DNA of 64,000 nt from Ardenticatenaceae bacterium (GTDB lineage: Bacteria; Chloroflexota; Anaerolineae; Promineifilales; Promineifilaceae), in NCBI GenBank assembly GCA_020634395.1, contig JACKBU010000020.1, forward strand, positions 35,657 to 99,656, given 5' to 3'. Of this stretch, positions 1 to 9,025 are shown in pieces. The stretch's first letter is position 1; the number at the start of each line of letters is the position of its first letter. The translations under genes were made by a program, and so were the position numbers. The notes under the pieces are model-generated. The model did not search any database, was not told where the DNA came from, and saw nothing but the letters and a program-made list of their open reading frames with translations.

Positions 1-77
1 ATCAATATAAGTAAATTTACACGATCTTTGAGAATTACTGTTAAGGCAAGATCGGGAAGGTAAGGATAAAGGTATCT

Positions 78-923
78 ATGAACCAGGTACAGAAATTAAA
101 AGGGAAAGTTGCGCTGGTAACAGGTGCTTCTAGAGGTTTGGGCAAAGCAGTTGCGCTGGAACTTGCCCAGGCTGGTGCATATGTCATCGTTACGGGTCGA
201 AGCACCAGGGGACATAGCACCCAGATTGAGCTGCCGGCTACGACGATTGATGACACAGTCGATGCCGTCCGCGAGGCTGGAGGTAAGGCTGAGGCTGTCA
301 AGTGTGATCATACCGATGCTGCGGCAGTCAAAACACTTGTCGATTATATTGGGAAACAACATGGCAAGCTGGATATCCTCGTGAATAATGCATGGGGCGG
401 ACATGATCCACACGATGAGTCAGTGAGAGGCGAGGAAGTCTGGGAAGAGCCGCTGGACCAGTTCAAAAACATGCTTCTGGCGGGACCATACTCAGATTAT
501 ATTACCAGCCTATTGGTGCTCAAACACTTGATGGGGCCCGTCCAAAAAGGTCTCATTATCACCACAACCTGGCATACCGCCGAACCGCCAATGTGGACGC
601 CATATGAGGCCAGCAAGGCTGCTAAAAATCGTTTAGTCTATGTGCTGGGTTATCATCTCAAAGAGAAGGGCATTCCAGTGATTGCCGTTGCTCCAGGGTG
701 GATGCGAACCGAGTTAATGTTTACTCACCACACAAAGGAAGAACTAGAAGGGCAGACTGAGACACCACATTACGCTGCCCGAGGCATCGCGGCATTAGCA
801 GGTGACCCAGATGTCATGCGTTTTACGGGAAAACTGATGGACGTTAGTGATCTGGCTGACATCTACGGCGTTACCGACTTGGACGGCTCTCAGCCGCGCT
901 TGAATGCCCAACATCTTAGTTAA
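78..923 (+). CDS. Short-chain dehydrogenase/reductase (SDR)
   Basis: A 281-residue NAD(P)-dependent oxidoreductase of the SDR superfamily with a Rossmann fold. The nucleotide-binding motif TGASRGLG is at residues 15-22, NNAW at 103-106 replaces the usual NNAG, and the catalytic YxxxK is Y176/K180. The catalytic serine normally found 13 residues before the tyrosine falls in a run of threonines (162-164), so Thr may take its role. Length and the NNAW variant recall DHRS1-like SDRs; the substrate cannot be read from sequence. It stands alone, with no partner gene visible. It has no copy of the ACGGCCGT octamer and is AT-richer than most of the window, so it may be a recent arrival. Confidence 0.9.
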   Translation: MNQVQKLKGKVALVTGASRGLGKAVALELAQAGAYVIVTGRSTRGHSTQIELPATTIDDTVDAVREAGGKAEAVKCDHTDAAAVKTLVDYIGKQHGKLDILVNNAWGGHDPHDESVRGEEVWEEPLDQFKNMLLAGPYSDYITSLLVLKHLMGPVQKGLIITTTWHTAEPPMWTPYEASKAAKNRLVYVLGYHLKEKGIPVIAVAPGWMRTELMFTHHTKEELEGQTETPHYAARGIAALAGDPDVMRFTGKLMDVSDLADIYGVTDLDGSQPRLNAQHLS

Positions 924-1201
924 GCAGTCAACCAAACCACGGATAAAAGCCGCATAACATGGCGTGTACGCGGGCGGCTGGATTCGCACCGCCTTTATGT
1001 GCTGAAACCCTGACCGTGACACAATTTTCCTGGCGGTGCGGCTTGGTGGCGATCAATGGTGCTCAGACTCTCGTTGGTTGCAACGCTCAGTTTTTCCGCT
1101 GTGGTAGTTTATCTTCATCTATTTCTGAAGTGCGGGACAAACAATGTTGAAAACAGGGACAAATTGAAATTGACAAAGCTGGCAATTTTTATCGCCCAAT
1201 A
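924..1201. other. Intergenic spacer, no gene supported
   Basis: The spacer between the SDR gene and the recombinase site holds only a 63-codon plus-strand reading frame with no ribosome binding site and no recognisable domain. I see no RNA gene here. Its right end merges into the dif-like inverted repeat and the recombinase promoter. Confidence 0.5.
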
Positions 1202-1230
1202 ACTTCCGATAAGATTACATTATTGGAAGT
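1202..1230 (+). other. dif-like inverted repeat, putative Xer/tyrosine recombinase core site
   Basis: The left arm ACTTCCGATAA (1202-1212) and right arm TTATTGGAAGT (1220-1230) are inverted copies with one mismatch around the 7-bp centre GATTACA. Eleven-base arms, a 6-8 bp central region and ATAA/TTAT flanking the centre are the architecture of bacterial dif sites. The ACTTCC start matches, from memory, Bacillus subtilis dif. It lies 50 bp before a tyrosine recombinase gene, an arrangement known for streptococcal difSL/xerS. It could instead be an operator, because the -35 region of the next gene overlaps the right arm. Confidence 0.5.
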
Positions 1231-1253
1231 AATCACTGTTTTTTTGCTACAAT
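1223..1253 (+). promoter_or_regulatory. Possible promoter of the recombinase gene
   Basis: TTGGAA (1223-1228), a 19-bp spacer and TACAAT (1248-1253) form a plausible but long-spaced sigma-70-type promoter. The start codon at 1281 follows a GGAGG ribosome binding site at about 1267-1271. The -35 element lies inside the right arm of the dif-like repeat, so recombinase binding there could repress its own gene. Confidence 0.35.
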
Positions 1254-1280
1254 GGGGTAAATCACCCGGAGGTTTGACCG

Positions 1281-2426
1281 ATGTCCCAGCAAGAATCTGA
1301 ATCTGCCATTATCCCTACAGGCGACCTCGCCACGGCCGTGGCGCTGCCCTTACAGTTGAGCGACGCAGCCGACCGTGTGGCCGCCGCGCACATCTTCGAT
1401 GATTACCGGCTGCGGCGGGCTGCCAGCACGCTGGCCACGCAGCGCGCGGCGCTGCAATTATGGGCCACGTACCTGACGGCGATCGGCGCGGTGGGCACGC
1501 TGTTGGAGGACGCGGAGATATGGGCGCTGGGTGAAGGGATACGACCGTTTGAAGACTACGCTGAGGCGCACGACGTCCCCCTGCCGATCGTCTGCGCCGC
1601 TTCCTACTGCCAGCACGCGCCCGGAGCCTGGCGCGGCGTGTCGTGGGGACTGGTGGATGGGTTTGTCAAATGGCTGCTCAATCAGGGCTACAGCATCGCC
1701 AGCGTGAATAACCGGCTGGCGGCCGTGCGCGTGTACGTGAAGCTGGCCGCCAAAGCCGGCACCGTCAGCCTTGAGGACAAAGTGCGCATCCTGGATGTGA
1801 GCGGGTATGGCCAGACCGAGGGCAAGCGCGTGGACCAGCGCCGCACCAAAACACGCGTGGGGCATAAGAAGGAAGAGGCCGTTATCCTCAGCGGCGAACA
1901 GGCGCGGCAGCTGAAGAGCAACCACTCCCCCACCCCGCAGGGCATTCGCGACCGGCTGCTAATGTGCCTGCTGCTCGATTTGGGTATCCGGGCAAGCGAA
2001 GCCGCCGGTTTGAATACGGACGATGTGGACATGGCGGCTGGCACGATCCGCGTCTATCGTCAAAAGACAGATACCACGGATACCCTGGCGTTGACCGATG
2101 ATATTTCCCGGGCGCTGACGGCTTATCGGCCGTACATGCGGCGTGGCAAACCGCTGCTGCGCAGCAGCGTCAAAGGGGGCAAGCTGGCTAATCGCGGCAT
2201 GACAACCCGGGCGATTGGGTATCGGGTAAAAGACCTGGGGCAGCAGCTGGTCGATGAGTGGGAATTATCTCCCCATGACCTGCGTCATACCTGGGCCACG
2301 CACGCGGCCAAGGAGACCGGTCCCTTTGCGCTGCGCGATGCCGGCGGCTGGTCTAACTTGCAGACGCCATCGCGCTATGTGGAGAAAAATACCATCGCCA
2401 ACGAGAATGTGAAGTTGAAGTATTAG
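1281..2426 (+). CDS. Tyrosine recombinase / integrase (Xer-like)
   Basis: A 381-residue site-specific recombinase of the phage-integrase family. A SAM-like core-binding region covers roughly residues 40-160 and the catalytic domain 200-370. The active-site set is complete: R237 (GIRASE), K262 in the beta hairpin, H332xxR335 (HDLRH), W357 in GGW at the usual His/Trp position, and nucleophile Y366 (SRYVE). It is longer than XerC/XerD (about 300 residues) and close to single-recombinase types such as XerS (about 356). The gene is a single unit: a dif-like site and promoter lie upstream, two hairpin terminators downstream, with no excisionase or cargo. It could be the chromosome-dimer resolvase or an integrase left behind by an element. 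Confidence 0.9.
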   Translation: MSQQESESAIIPTGDLATAVALPLQLSDAADRVAAAHIFDDYRLRRAASTLATQRAALQLWATYLTAIGAVGTLLEDAEIWALGEGIRPFEDYAEAHDVPLPIVCAASYCQHAPGAWRGVSWGLVDGFVKWLLNQGYSIASVNNRLAAVRVYVKLAAKAGTVSLEDKVRILDVSGYGQTEGKRVDQRRTKTRVGHKKEEAVILSGEQARQLKSNHSPTPQGIRDRLLMCLLLDLGIRASEAAGLNTDDVDMAAGTIRVYRQKTDTTDTLALTDDISRALTAYRPYMRRGKPLLRSSVKGGKLANRGMTTRAIGYRVKDLGQQLVDEWELSPHDLRHTWATHAAKETGPFALRDAGGWSNLQTPSRYVEKNTIANENVKLKY

Positions 2427-2540
2427 GAGGCTCTGTCTTATGCGTTGGAAATCACGCACAGTTAACATAATTATCTGCGTTTTCACCGGTTTTCCTGTGA
2501 TCTTAGCCTAATCCTGCTCGCTTACAGCCTAAAACAAAAG

Positions 2541-2564
2541 AGCCTTCTGCTGATGCAGAAGGCT
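2541..2564. terminator. Bidirectional intrinsic terminator hairpin
   Basis: A perfect 10-bp stem, AGCCTTCTGC / GCAGAAGGCT, with a TGAT loop. Read on the minus strand it is followed by a T-rich run (CTTTTGTTTTA), which suits termination of the large minus-strand gene ending at 2660. On the plus strand it also stops read-through from the recombinase. Confidence 0.8.
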
Positions 2565-2586
2565 TCTTCAAAACGCCAAAGTCTAG

Positions 2587-2619
2587 AGAGGGTGACCAGC
2601 TCCGGCCACCCTCTTTTTC
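2587..2619 (+). terminator. Intrinsic terminator downstream of the recombinase
   Basis: The stem AGAGGGTG (2587-2594) pairs with CACCCTCT (2607-2614) and continues into a TTTTTCT tract on the plus strand. Together with the hairpin at 2541 it isolates the recombinase gene from the convergent large gene. Confidence 0.75.
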
Positions 2620-2659
2620 TGTACGGCGGCGTTAATAACGGCCGTTATCAGAGAAACCC

Positions 2660-5600
2660 TTAGACCGTCCTGCGGCGATGTATCAGAACGAAGCCAAGCG
2701 CCAACATCACGAATAGGCAGGCTGCGCCTAGGGCGGTCAGGGGGAGGTGCTGGCTGCTGCCGCTGAAGGTTTGGAGGGAAACGGCCGTTACGCCAAACAA
2801 CCAGCGATACCCTTCCACCTCGCCGCCAGATGCGCCGCCAAGGTAATCATCGGCCGTCAGTGTACCGCCGGGGATGGTTGCCGGATCAAAGACGCGGAAG
2901 CGAGCATAGACAGGCTGCCCTACCGTATAGCCAGAGGGAATATCCAGGCTCACGGTATGTGTGCCTGAGTTGAATGTCCCAAAGCTCACAAACTCTCCCG
3001 GATCGATAAAATCGCCGTCGTCGTTCCAGTCGAACCAGCCGCCTACGACACCAGTGCCACCGCTCACCGTGATGTTCAACGGCACGGTTGTGTTCGGAGA
3101 CCATTTATAGGCCATATCGCGGAACACCCCATCATCGTAGCTGTCTAAGGCCGCCAGCGGGTCTGGCGCGCCGTTTGGTTCCAGGTCGATGCCCGGTCCC
3201 AGACGCAGCGTGTCTGCAAGCCCGGTATTGATGTGGTAAGCCCCCGCCGAGAGATTGGTATTGTAGCTGTTCGGCAGGTCGTCAAAGTCGGTGCCGATGA
3301 AGAAACCAAAGTCCACATCTTCAACATTGGCATTATTGATGGTGGCTGTTTCATAAACTGTGCCGGTGTTCTGATTGCTGCTGCCGGTCGTGTGGGCAGC
3401 ATTATTCAGATTAGGTGAAGTGCCATCGGTGGAAACTACGTAGCTGCCGTTGGGCAGGTTTACGAAGCTGTAGTCGCCGTTGGCGTCGGTGGTGGTGCTG
3501 CCAACGAGAACGTAGCTACTGCCGCCAAGCTGCCACAGGTAGACGGTTTGTCCGCTATAGCCAAGTTCGCCAGATTCCTGGTCGCCACCGTTCTGATTCA
3601 GATCATAGAAGACGGTGCCGCTGAGGGCATATGCGCCATTTAATACGAAACCGCTGTCTATGTCCAGATCACAGTCCGTACAACTACTGCCGCCAATGGT
3701 TGTCACGACGCCGCCGCTGATGACGACGGTGGTGGTTGTCCCGACACTTTGTGATCCTGCGCCTGTTGTGGTGGGTATGGTGCCCAATGGCGTGGCAAAG
3801 CTCACATCGTAGGTTGCATCTGGGACGTTGGCAAAGCTGTAATAACCATCTGGATCGGTCACCGTGGTGATCGCAACTCCGTCGCCATTGCCCAGGTCTA
3901 CACCAGTGGGCGGATCCAGGGTGACAGTTACATTGGCAATACCTGGTTCGCCAGCATTCTGGATGCCATCGCTGTTGCCGTCCAGCCACACGAAGTCGCC
4001 GATAACGCCGGTGGGCACGTAGCCAAAGTCTGCGCCCAGGTAGGTTTGGCCGGGACGCAGGTTAATGGCTTCGGTCTGGTTGTCGCAGTAGGCAGTCCAG
4101 GGTGCGCCGGGGTCGGGGTCACAGGGGATGCCGTTGGTGTCGGGGTCACCGGTGAGGGTACGGCCGTTTACCGGACTACCCGCACCAGTATCCACCACCA
4201 CCCGGTACTGTCCGCTGGGCAAGCTGGTGAAGAGGTATACGCCATCAAGATCGGTAGTATCGCTGGCGTAGAACACCCAAGACGCACCGTTCCACATTTC
4301 TAGCGTTACAGGTACGCCAGATATGCCCGTCTCATTCCAATCTTGTTCCGCGTTGCGGTTGGCGTCCCAGTAAACGGTGTCGCCGATGGCGCCGCCGGGA
4401 GCAAAGCCGAAGTCAGCGTCCAGATATGTTTCGCTGAGGCCCAGCGTGACATCAAAGGAGGAAGCGGTCGTCAGAACGTAATCGCTGCCGTAGCTGTCGG
4501 TGGGAATGTTGACGGCCGTATCCACTTCCGCGCGGTAATCGCCTGGTGGCAGATTGGTGAAGAGATATAAGCCATCAGGGCCGGTTTGCGTGCTGTCCAC
4601 CAGCACATACCCCTCGCCATCGCCATAATCCACATAAAGATTGACGGTGATGTTGGGCAAGCCGGGTTCGCTGCTGGCCTGATAACCATCACCATTATTG
4701 TCTTGCCAGACAAAATCGCCAATGGCGCCATAACCAGCCGGTTCGTAACCAAAATCCACATCAGTTACCGGTGGCCCACCGGCGGGAATGGTGACGCTGC
4801 CGCGCCCATCGCAGATGGTGCAAGCGCCGGGGCTTTCATCCCAATCTTCCGTCTCGCTGTACTGCGCTGGCAGGCCAGTTTCATCGACGACCACTGTGTA
4901 GTTGCCGCTGGGCAGGCTGCTGAAGGTGTAGCTGCCATCGGGGTTGGTGGTAGTGGTGGCGATGACCGCGCCGGTGCTGCTGTAGAGCGTGACGCCAATA
5001 CCGCCAAAGCCGGCATCGTTGTTGTTGAAGTCGGCGTCGCTGTCCCAGTCGGCGTAGACGTTGCCGGAGATGCTGTAGGCGCCGGTTTGGTGGTAGCCAA
5101 AGTCATGAGAGCCAGACATCTCTCCAGCTGCGACAACAATGGCATCAACCCCTGCTGCCGTGCCAGAGGTATCATCCAAATCACCATCGGGATCATATGT
5201 ATTGACCCAGGTGGGACCAACCGGCAAGGTTGATGGGTTGGTTGCTACATAATAATCACCAGCAACAATTGCAGAATAGGTTTGCGAGTCGAATAGATAA
5301 TCTCCACTGCTATCAGTTTGTAAGGTCGCAACAGGTTGCCAGGCAGAACCGTCCCACCGATAAAGGGTGACGTCTACATTGGCGATAGGTTCGTCGTCAG
5401 AATCTTCAGAACCATTGCCATTGAAGTCTTGCCACACGTGTCCGTAGATGATGATGGGGATGTTGTAACCAAAGTCTTGATCGAGATCATCGTTGGCACC
5501 GCTGATGGTCGTTGTGGATCGGTGTGGTGTGCCTATGATACTGTCGGCGTCGTAGGTGGGGGTCATGCCTGGCAGACTGGTGTTGTCAACCGTGACGGTG

Positions 5601-8600
5601 TAGGTGGCATCAGGCAAACCTTCGAAGAGGTAGTTGCCGTTGGCGTCGGTAACGGCCGTCATAATTACGCTCCCAGCCGTATAGGTTACGCCATTTATCG
5701 TAACATTTGTAGAGGCTGTCAGGCGCACAGTTACACCGGCAATCCCTTGTTCGCTGCCATCTTTTATGCCGTTGCCGGCTATTCCACCGCTTCCTGCGCC
5801 GTTGTCGTTCCAGACGGTGTCGCCTATGGAGCCGGTGGGGTTGATGGTGACAGGGTCGTCGTCGTCGGGCTGGTTGGTGGGACGGCCGTTCACGAACGCA
5901 GCCCCATTTACCGCCGCAAAGTTGGTTGTACTGGTCTGTAAGTTACTTGGCGGTTCTAAAGCGAGGAACGTTACCTGCACTGTTTTGCTTTCCCCAGCAG
6001 CCAGTGGACCAAGATTATCCCAGGAAATGACGCCGGTATTCGCATAAGGTGTCGTATCGCTTGCGAGTGCGTTTTGCAGCGGTGTTGTGGAGACAAACTC
6101 CAGTTTGCTGGCATCGTAGCTGTCGGTTAAGGGCAGCGGGTCAATGATGCTGCTGGAGCCGCCACACAACTGGTTGGTGGTAATGCGGAAACCCATCGAA
6201 TCCAGATACATGGTCGATGCCGAGCCGCCACCGCTTTTGCTGATTTCCCAAAGAATTTGCCAGGTAAGGGTTGTAAAATCGCTCCAAGACCAGGCGCGCA
6301 GGGCAGTAACATCCCAAACAACTTCGCCTGCTGCGGTTGCCAATGGATTGAGTTGCGTTTGGGTGTAATCGGCCGAAGTATATGAAGGGCTGTTATAAGC
6401 GGCCCCTACTGTGAAAAGCCGCCCGCGCGCCGATTCGCCAGTGCCCAGGCTGGTGGAAAGACGGCCGTAATAAACCACCTCAACGCGTTCAATTTTCCCC
6501 ATCGCACTGGGTGCTAAAGCATGCTGCTGCGCCCGAATGTAGCGGGTGTTGCCATTGGTGAATGTGGCATACGCTTCTGAACCGTTTAGCTCCGCACCAG
6601 CCGGCACGCCACCACCGGCAACGTAGCCGGGATTCAGCCAGGCATTCCCGCCCGAGCTGGTGACAGTTTGTGCCGCCCCCCCTGTTGCCCAGTAAGTGTA
6701 GCTACAACGGCCGTACTCATCGCTCGGACCCGATGGCAAATTGTTTGTCAGAGTCAGGTCAAACGTGACATCCTCTCCCTCATAAGCCGGGTTGGCGGAT
6801 GTCAACGTTTTGGTCAGGCCCAGAACAGGGCCAAAGCCGAAATCGGCCGTGGTCACATTCACCGCTGTCATTGTGGCGCTAGACGGATCGAGCGGCACGG
6901 AAATCACGGCCGGCGTAGTGTTGGCATAGCCAAGGGGCAAATCCGGGTCTTCGCTGTCCACGACAACCAGGAAGTGGCCGTCCGGCAGTGAGCCAAAGCT
7001 GTAGCCGCCGCTTAGGCCGGTGCTGGTAGTAGCGATCAATATGTCGCCATCATCCTGCAACCCATCGCCATTCACATCTCCGTATAACCAGACGGTAATG
7101 CCGGGAATGCCAGATTCGCCTGCCTGAAGGCCATCCGTGTTTACGTCTGCCCACACATAATCGCCGACACTATTGTTGCCTGCCACAATATTATGGGCCG
7201 TATCGCAAGCAAAGTCTGTGCCGCCGCCAAAGTTGGCGCACGCCTCATTCTCAATTATTGGCTTGCCGCCACCAGTTAAATACGTGCTAGGCACGCGCGC
7301 CTGGAAAGTAACGCTGCCGCTGCCACCCACCGGTACAGGATCATTCAGCCACCATTCAATGACGACTGTATTGGGGGCAGCACTTAGCGTATTACCAGGA
7401 TCAGACGTACTCCAAGTAGTCCCACCATCGGTGGAATAGCGGATGGTAGCGCTGCTAGTGTAGCCAATAAACGAAGCGCCCGCCGTGCCGCCTTCGTACT
7501 GCAGCCCTTCCGGCACGCTGTCTCGAACGACCAGAGGCATATTAATGCCGCCGTTGTTCAGCGTAAGCCCGGCCGCGTAAGTGGCGCTTGTATTAATAAA
7601 CGGAATGTCGTAGATCACCAGGTTGTTCACTGCCACGCTGCCTGGGCTGCCCGATTTGCTGATCGTCACTTCCGGGGTGCTGCTTTGCACCGTGGGAATA
7701 CCTGCACCAAAATCACCATTAAACTTCTCGTTGTCTGAACCGGAAGCGACCTCCTGGTAAGGGCTGATGGGCACAGAACATGGTCCCGTCAGCGCCAGGA
7801 AAGTGTAGCGCACTTCACCGCGCACACCGTTATTATCAGAAGGCAGATTGGTGAAATAAAGCGGCCCGCCGTAAGTCGGGTCCGGGTTCAAATCGTTTGC
7901 ATTGACGATGAGATTGGGCTGCCCGGCGCCCCGAGTAACCGTCAGCACAGTCGAGGTGCGAATGAGTCGGAAGCAGGAGGGATCGTAGCTGGCATCGCCA
8001 AAGGGCTGCAGCCAGGCGTTGTAGTCTGGCGTATAGTTGCCGTCGTTATCGAAGCCCTGGCGAATATTGCCCAGCGCGTAAAGCACGCCATTGGTGGTAA
8101 TCACCTGTCCAGGGACGATGGTTTCGGTGTCCGTGTTAAACCATAGACCGTCTGGATTCGGCATGATCTTGTTGGCCATGGCCGAGATCTCGTTGCGCAT
8201 GGTCATCGTCCAGTTTTTATTGTCCGAGTGGGCTGTGCCAGTGCCAACCTCTTTTCCTGTGGCCCACATATCAAAAGAAAGAGAAAGGTCATCTACGGCT
8301 TTAACCGATGGTCCCCATGTAGGAGTAGTGGAGCAGGGGGGTTCAACCGGGTTGCCGCTGCTATCGTTGGCGCAGGCAGGGTAAGTAAAGTGCCAATATT
8401 GCACTTTGCATTGGCCTACTGCCAGATCGCCAATGTAGCGGGTAGCATCGGCTGTGCCAATGGCGCCGCCAATGTGGGTAAAGGCATAGGAACCCGTATT
8501 GTAAAGGTAGTTTAGTGGCCCACCCGTTTGGAATGCCGCATCGGTCAGGCTGTTACGAGCGGGATAAATGCCCGGTGTATCATTGGCGCCATCTACATAA

Positions 8601-8881
8601 TTGCCGATGTAGCCGTACACGTCGGTGAGGTTTGTTGTCCCTTTGTTACAGAAGTTGCCATATACGGTTGCCGCTCGTGGGGCATAAGTAGAAGGAGAGC
8701 TGGCGTTTGAGTCTACGACAAGATTGTAGGCTGTGTTGATCTCTACTGAGAGATTGTTGTCTGCCTTGACAGATTGACTATTCAGGAGGCCCAATGTGGC
8801 GATGATCAGTATGATAGGAATGAAAAGGAGCGCGATGAATAAGGGGAAAGGCTTGGTTGAGGGTTCGTTGACGGGATTCAT
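2660..8881 (-). CDS. Giant exported multi-SdrD-B-repeat surface protein
   Basis: A 2073-residue exported protein. A hydrophobic signal/anchor lies at about residues 12-36. An N-terminal region of about 500 residues is unassigned. Eight SdrD-B (Cna-B-like) modules follow from about 570 to 1860, each opening with a (V/I)GDxVW-type strand and carrying D/N-rich, probably calcium-binding loops. A DUF11-like segment sits at about 680-960 between the first and second modules. The C-terminal third ends in a GEVE-type domain (GEVEGY near 2020). The tail has LPLTA, a hydrophobic helix and RRR, like a sortase signal with Ala in place of Gly. A role in surface adhesion or sheath formation is inferred. 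AGGAG precedes the ATG. No sortase gene is in the window. Confidence 0.85.
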   Translation of the reverse strand: MNPVNEPSTKPFPLFIALLFIPIILIIATLGLLNSQSVKADNNLSVEINTAYNLVVDSNASSPSTYAPRAATVYGNFCNKGTTNLTDVYGYIGNYVDGANDTPGIYPARNSLTDAAFQTGGPLNYLYNTGSYAFTHIGGAIGTADATRYIGDLAVGQCKVQYWHFTYPACANDSSGNPVEPPCSTTPTWGPSVKAVDDLSLSFDMWATGKEVGTGTAHSDNKNWTMTMRNEISAMANKIMPNPDGLWFNTDTETIVPGQVITTNGVLYALGNIRQGFDNDGNYTPDYNAWLQPFGDASYDPSCFRLIRTSTVLTVTRGAGQPNLIVNANDLNPDPTYGGPLYFTNLPSDNNGVRGEVRYTFLALTGPCSVPISPYQEVASGSDNEKFNGDFGAGIPTVQSSTPEVTISKSGSPGSVAVNNLVIYDIPFINTSATYAAGLTLNNGGINMPLVVRDSVPEGLQYEGGTAGASFIGYTSSATIRYSTDGGTTWSTSDPGNTLSAAPNTVVIEWWLNDPVPVGGSGSVTFQARVPSTYLTGGGKPIIENEACANFGGGTDFACDTAHNIVAGNNSVGDYVWADVNTDGLQAGESGIPGITVWLYGDVNGDGLQDDGDILIATTSTGLSGGYSFGSLPDGHFLVVVDSEDPDLPLGYANTTPAVISVPLDPSSATMTAVNVTTADFGFGPVLGLTKTLTSANPAYEGEDVTFDLTLTNNLPSGPSDEYGRCSYTYWATGGAAQTVTSSGGNAWLNPGYVAGGGVPAGAELNGSEAYATFTNGNTRYIRAQQHALAPSAMGKIERVEVVYYGRLSTSLGTGESARGRLFTVGAAYNSPSYTSADYTQTQLNPLATAAGEVVWDVTALRAWSWSDFTTLTWQILWEISKSGGGSASTMYLDSMGFRITTNQLCGGSSSIIDPLPLTDSYDASKLEFVSTTPLQNALASDTTPYANTGVISWDNLGPLAAGESKTVQVTFLALEPPSNLQTSTTNFAAVNGAAFVNGRPTNQPDDDDPVTINPTGSIGDTVWNDNGAGSGGIAGNGIKDGSEQGIAGVTVRLTASTNVTINGVTYTAGSVIMTAVTDANGNYLFEGLPDATYTVTVDNTSLPGMTPTYDADSIIGTPHRSTTTISGANDDLDQDFGYNIPIIIYGHVWQDFNGNGSEDSDDEPIANVDVTLYRWDGSAWQPVATLQTDSSGDYLFDSQTYSAIVAGDYYVATNPSTLPVGPTWVNTYDPDGDLDDTSGTAAGVDAIVVAAGEMSGSHDFGYHQTGAYSISGNVYADWDSDADFNNNDAGFGGIGVTLYSSTGAVIATTTTNPDGSYTFSSLPSGNYTVVVDETGLPAQYSETEDWDESPGACTICDGRGSVTIPAGGPPVTDVDFGYEPAGYGAIGDFVWQDNNGDGYQASSEPGLPNITVNLYVDYGDGEGYVLVDSTQTGPDGLYLFTNLPPGDYRAEVDTAVNIPTDSYGSDYVLTTASSFDVTLGLSETYLDADFGFAPGGAIGDTVYWDANRNAEQDWNETGISGVPVTLEMWNGASWVFYASDTTDLDGVYLFTSLPSGQYRVVVDTGAGSPVNGRTLTGDPDTNGIPCDPDPGAPWTAYCDNQTEAINLRPGQTYLGADFGYVPTGVIGDFVWLDGNSDGIQNAGEPGIANVTVTLDPPTGVDLGNGDGVAITTVTDPDGYYSFANVPDATYDVSFATPLGTIPTTTGAGSQSVGTTTTVVISGGVVTTIGGSSCTDCDLDIDSGFVLNGAYALSGTVFYDLNQNGGDQESGELGYSGQTVYLWQLGGSSYVLVGSTTTDANGDYSFVNLPNGSYVVSTDGTSPNLNNAAHTTGSSNQNTGTVYETATINNANVEDVDFGFFIGTDFDDLPNSYNTNLSAGAYHINTGLADTLRLGPGIDLEPNGAPDPLAALDSYDDGVFRDMAYKWSPNTTVPLNITVSGGTGVVGGWFDWNDDGDFIDPGEFVSFGTFNSGTHTVSLDIPSGYTVGQPVYARFRVFDPATIPGGTLTADDYLGGASGGEVEGYRWLFGVTAVSLQTFSGSSQHLPLTALGAACLFVMLALGFVLIHRRRTV

Positions 8882-8899
8882 GAATTCTCCTGAGGAAAA

Positions 8900-9025
8900 T
8901 TAGGTGATTCTTGGTGGATGAAAGATTTGGAGAAAAGACGTAATCGAGTGGAGGGATAGTAATAAGTCGAAGGTAGCTCCTTTTGAGTTCAAGATTGCTG
9001 CAGACTTGCGTGGTATTGTGACCAT
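8900..9025 (-). CDS. Possible 41-residue small protein upstream of the giant gene
   Basis: The ATG at 9025 is preceded by AAGGAGA with good spacing. The frame encodes 41 residues with a basic start and a hydrophobic central stretch (LLLSLHSITSFLQIF), and ends 18 bp before the start of the 2073-residue gene. It may be a leader peptide or small membrane-active protein on the same transcript. The same frame stays open further upstream (to 9130), but those starts have no ribosome binding site. I know no homologue; the support is the ribosome binding site and position only. Confidence 0.35.
   Translation of the reverse strand: MVTIPRKSAAILNSKGATFDLLLSLHSITSFLQIFHPPRIT

Noticed and set aside
959..1150. 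63-residue plus-strand ORF after the SDR gene
   Set aside because: No ribosome binding site, no domain, odd composition.
4586..5941. Plus-strand frames of about 200 residues inside the giant gene
   Set aside because: Antisense frames kept open by the repetitive, GC-rich SdrD-B coding sequence; compositions are unlike real proteins.
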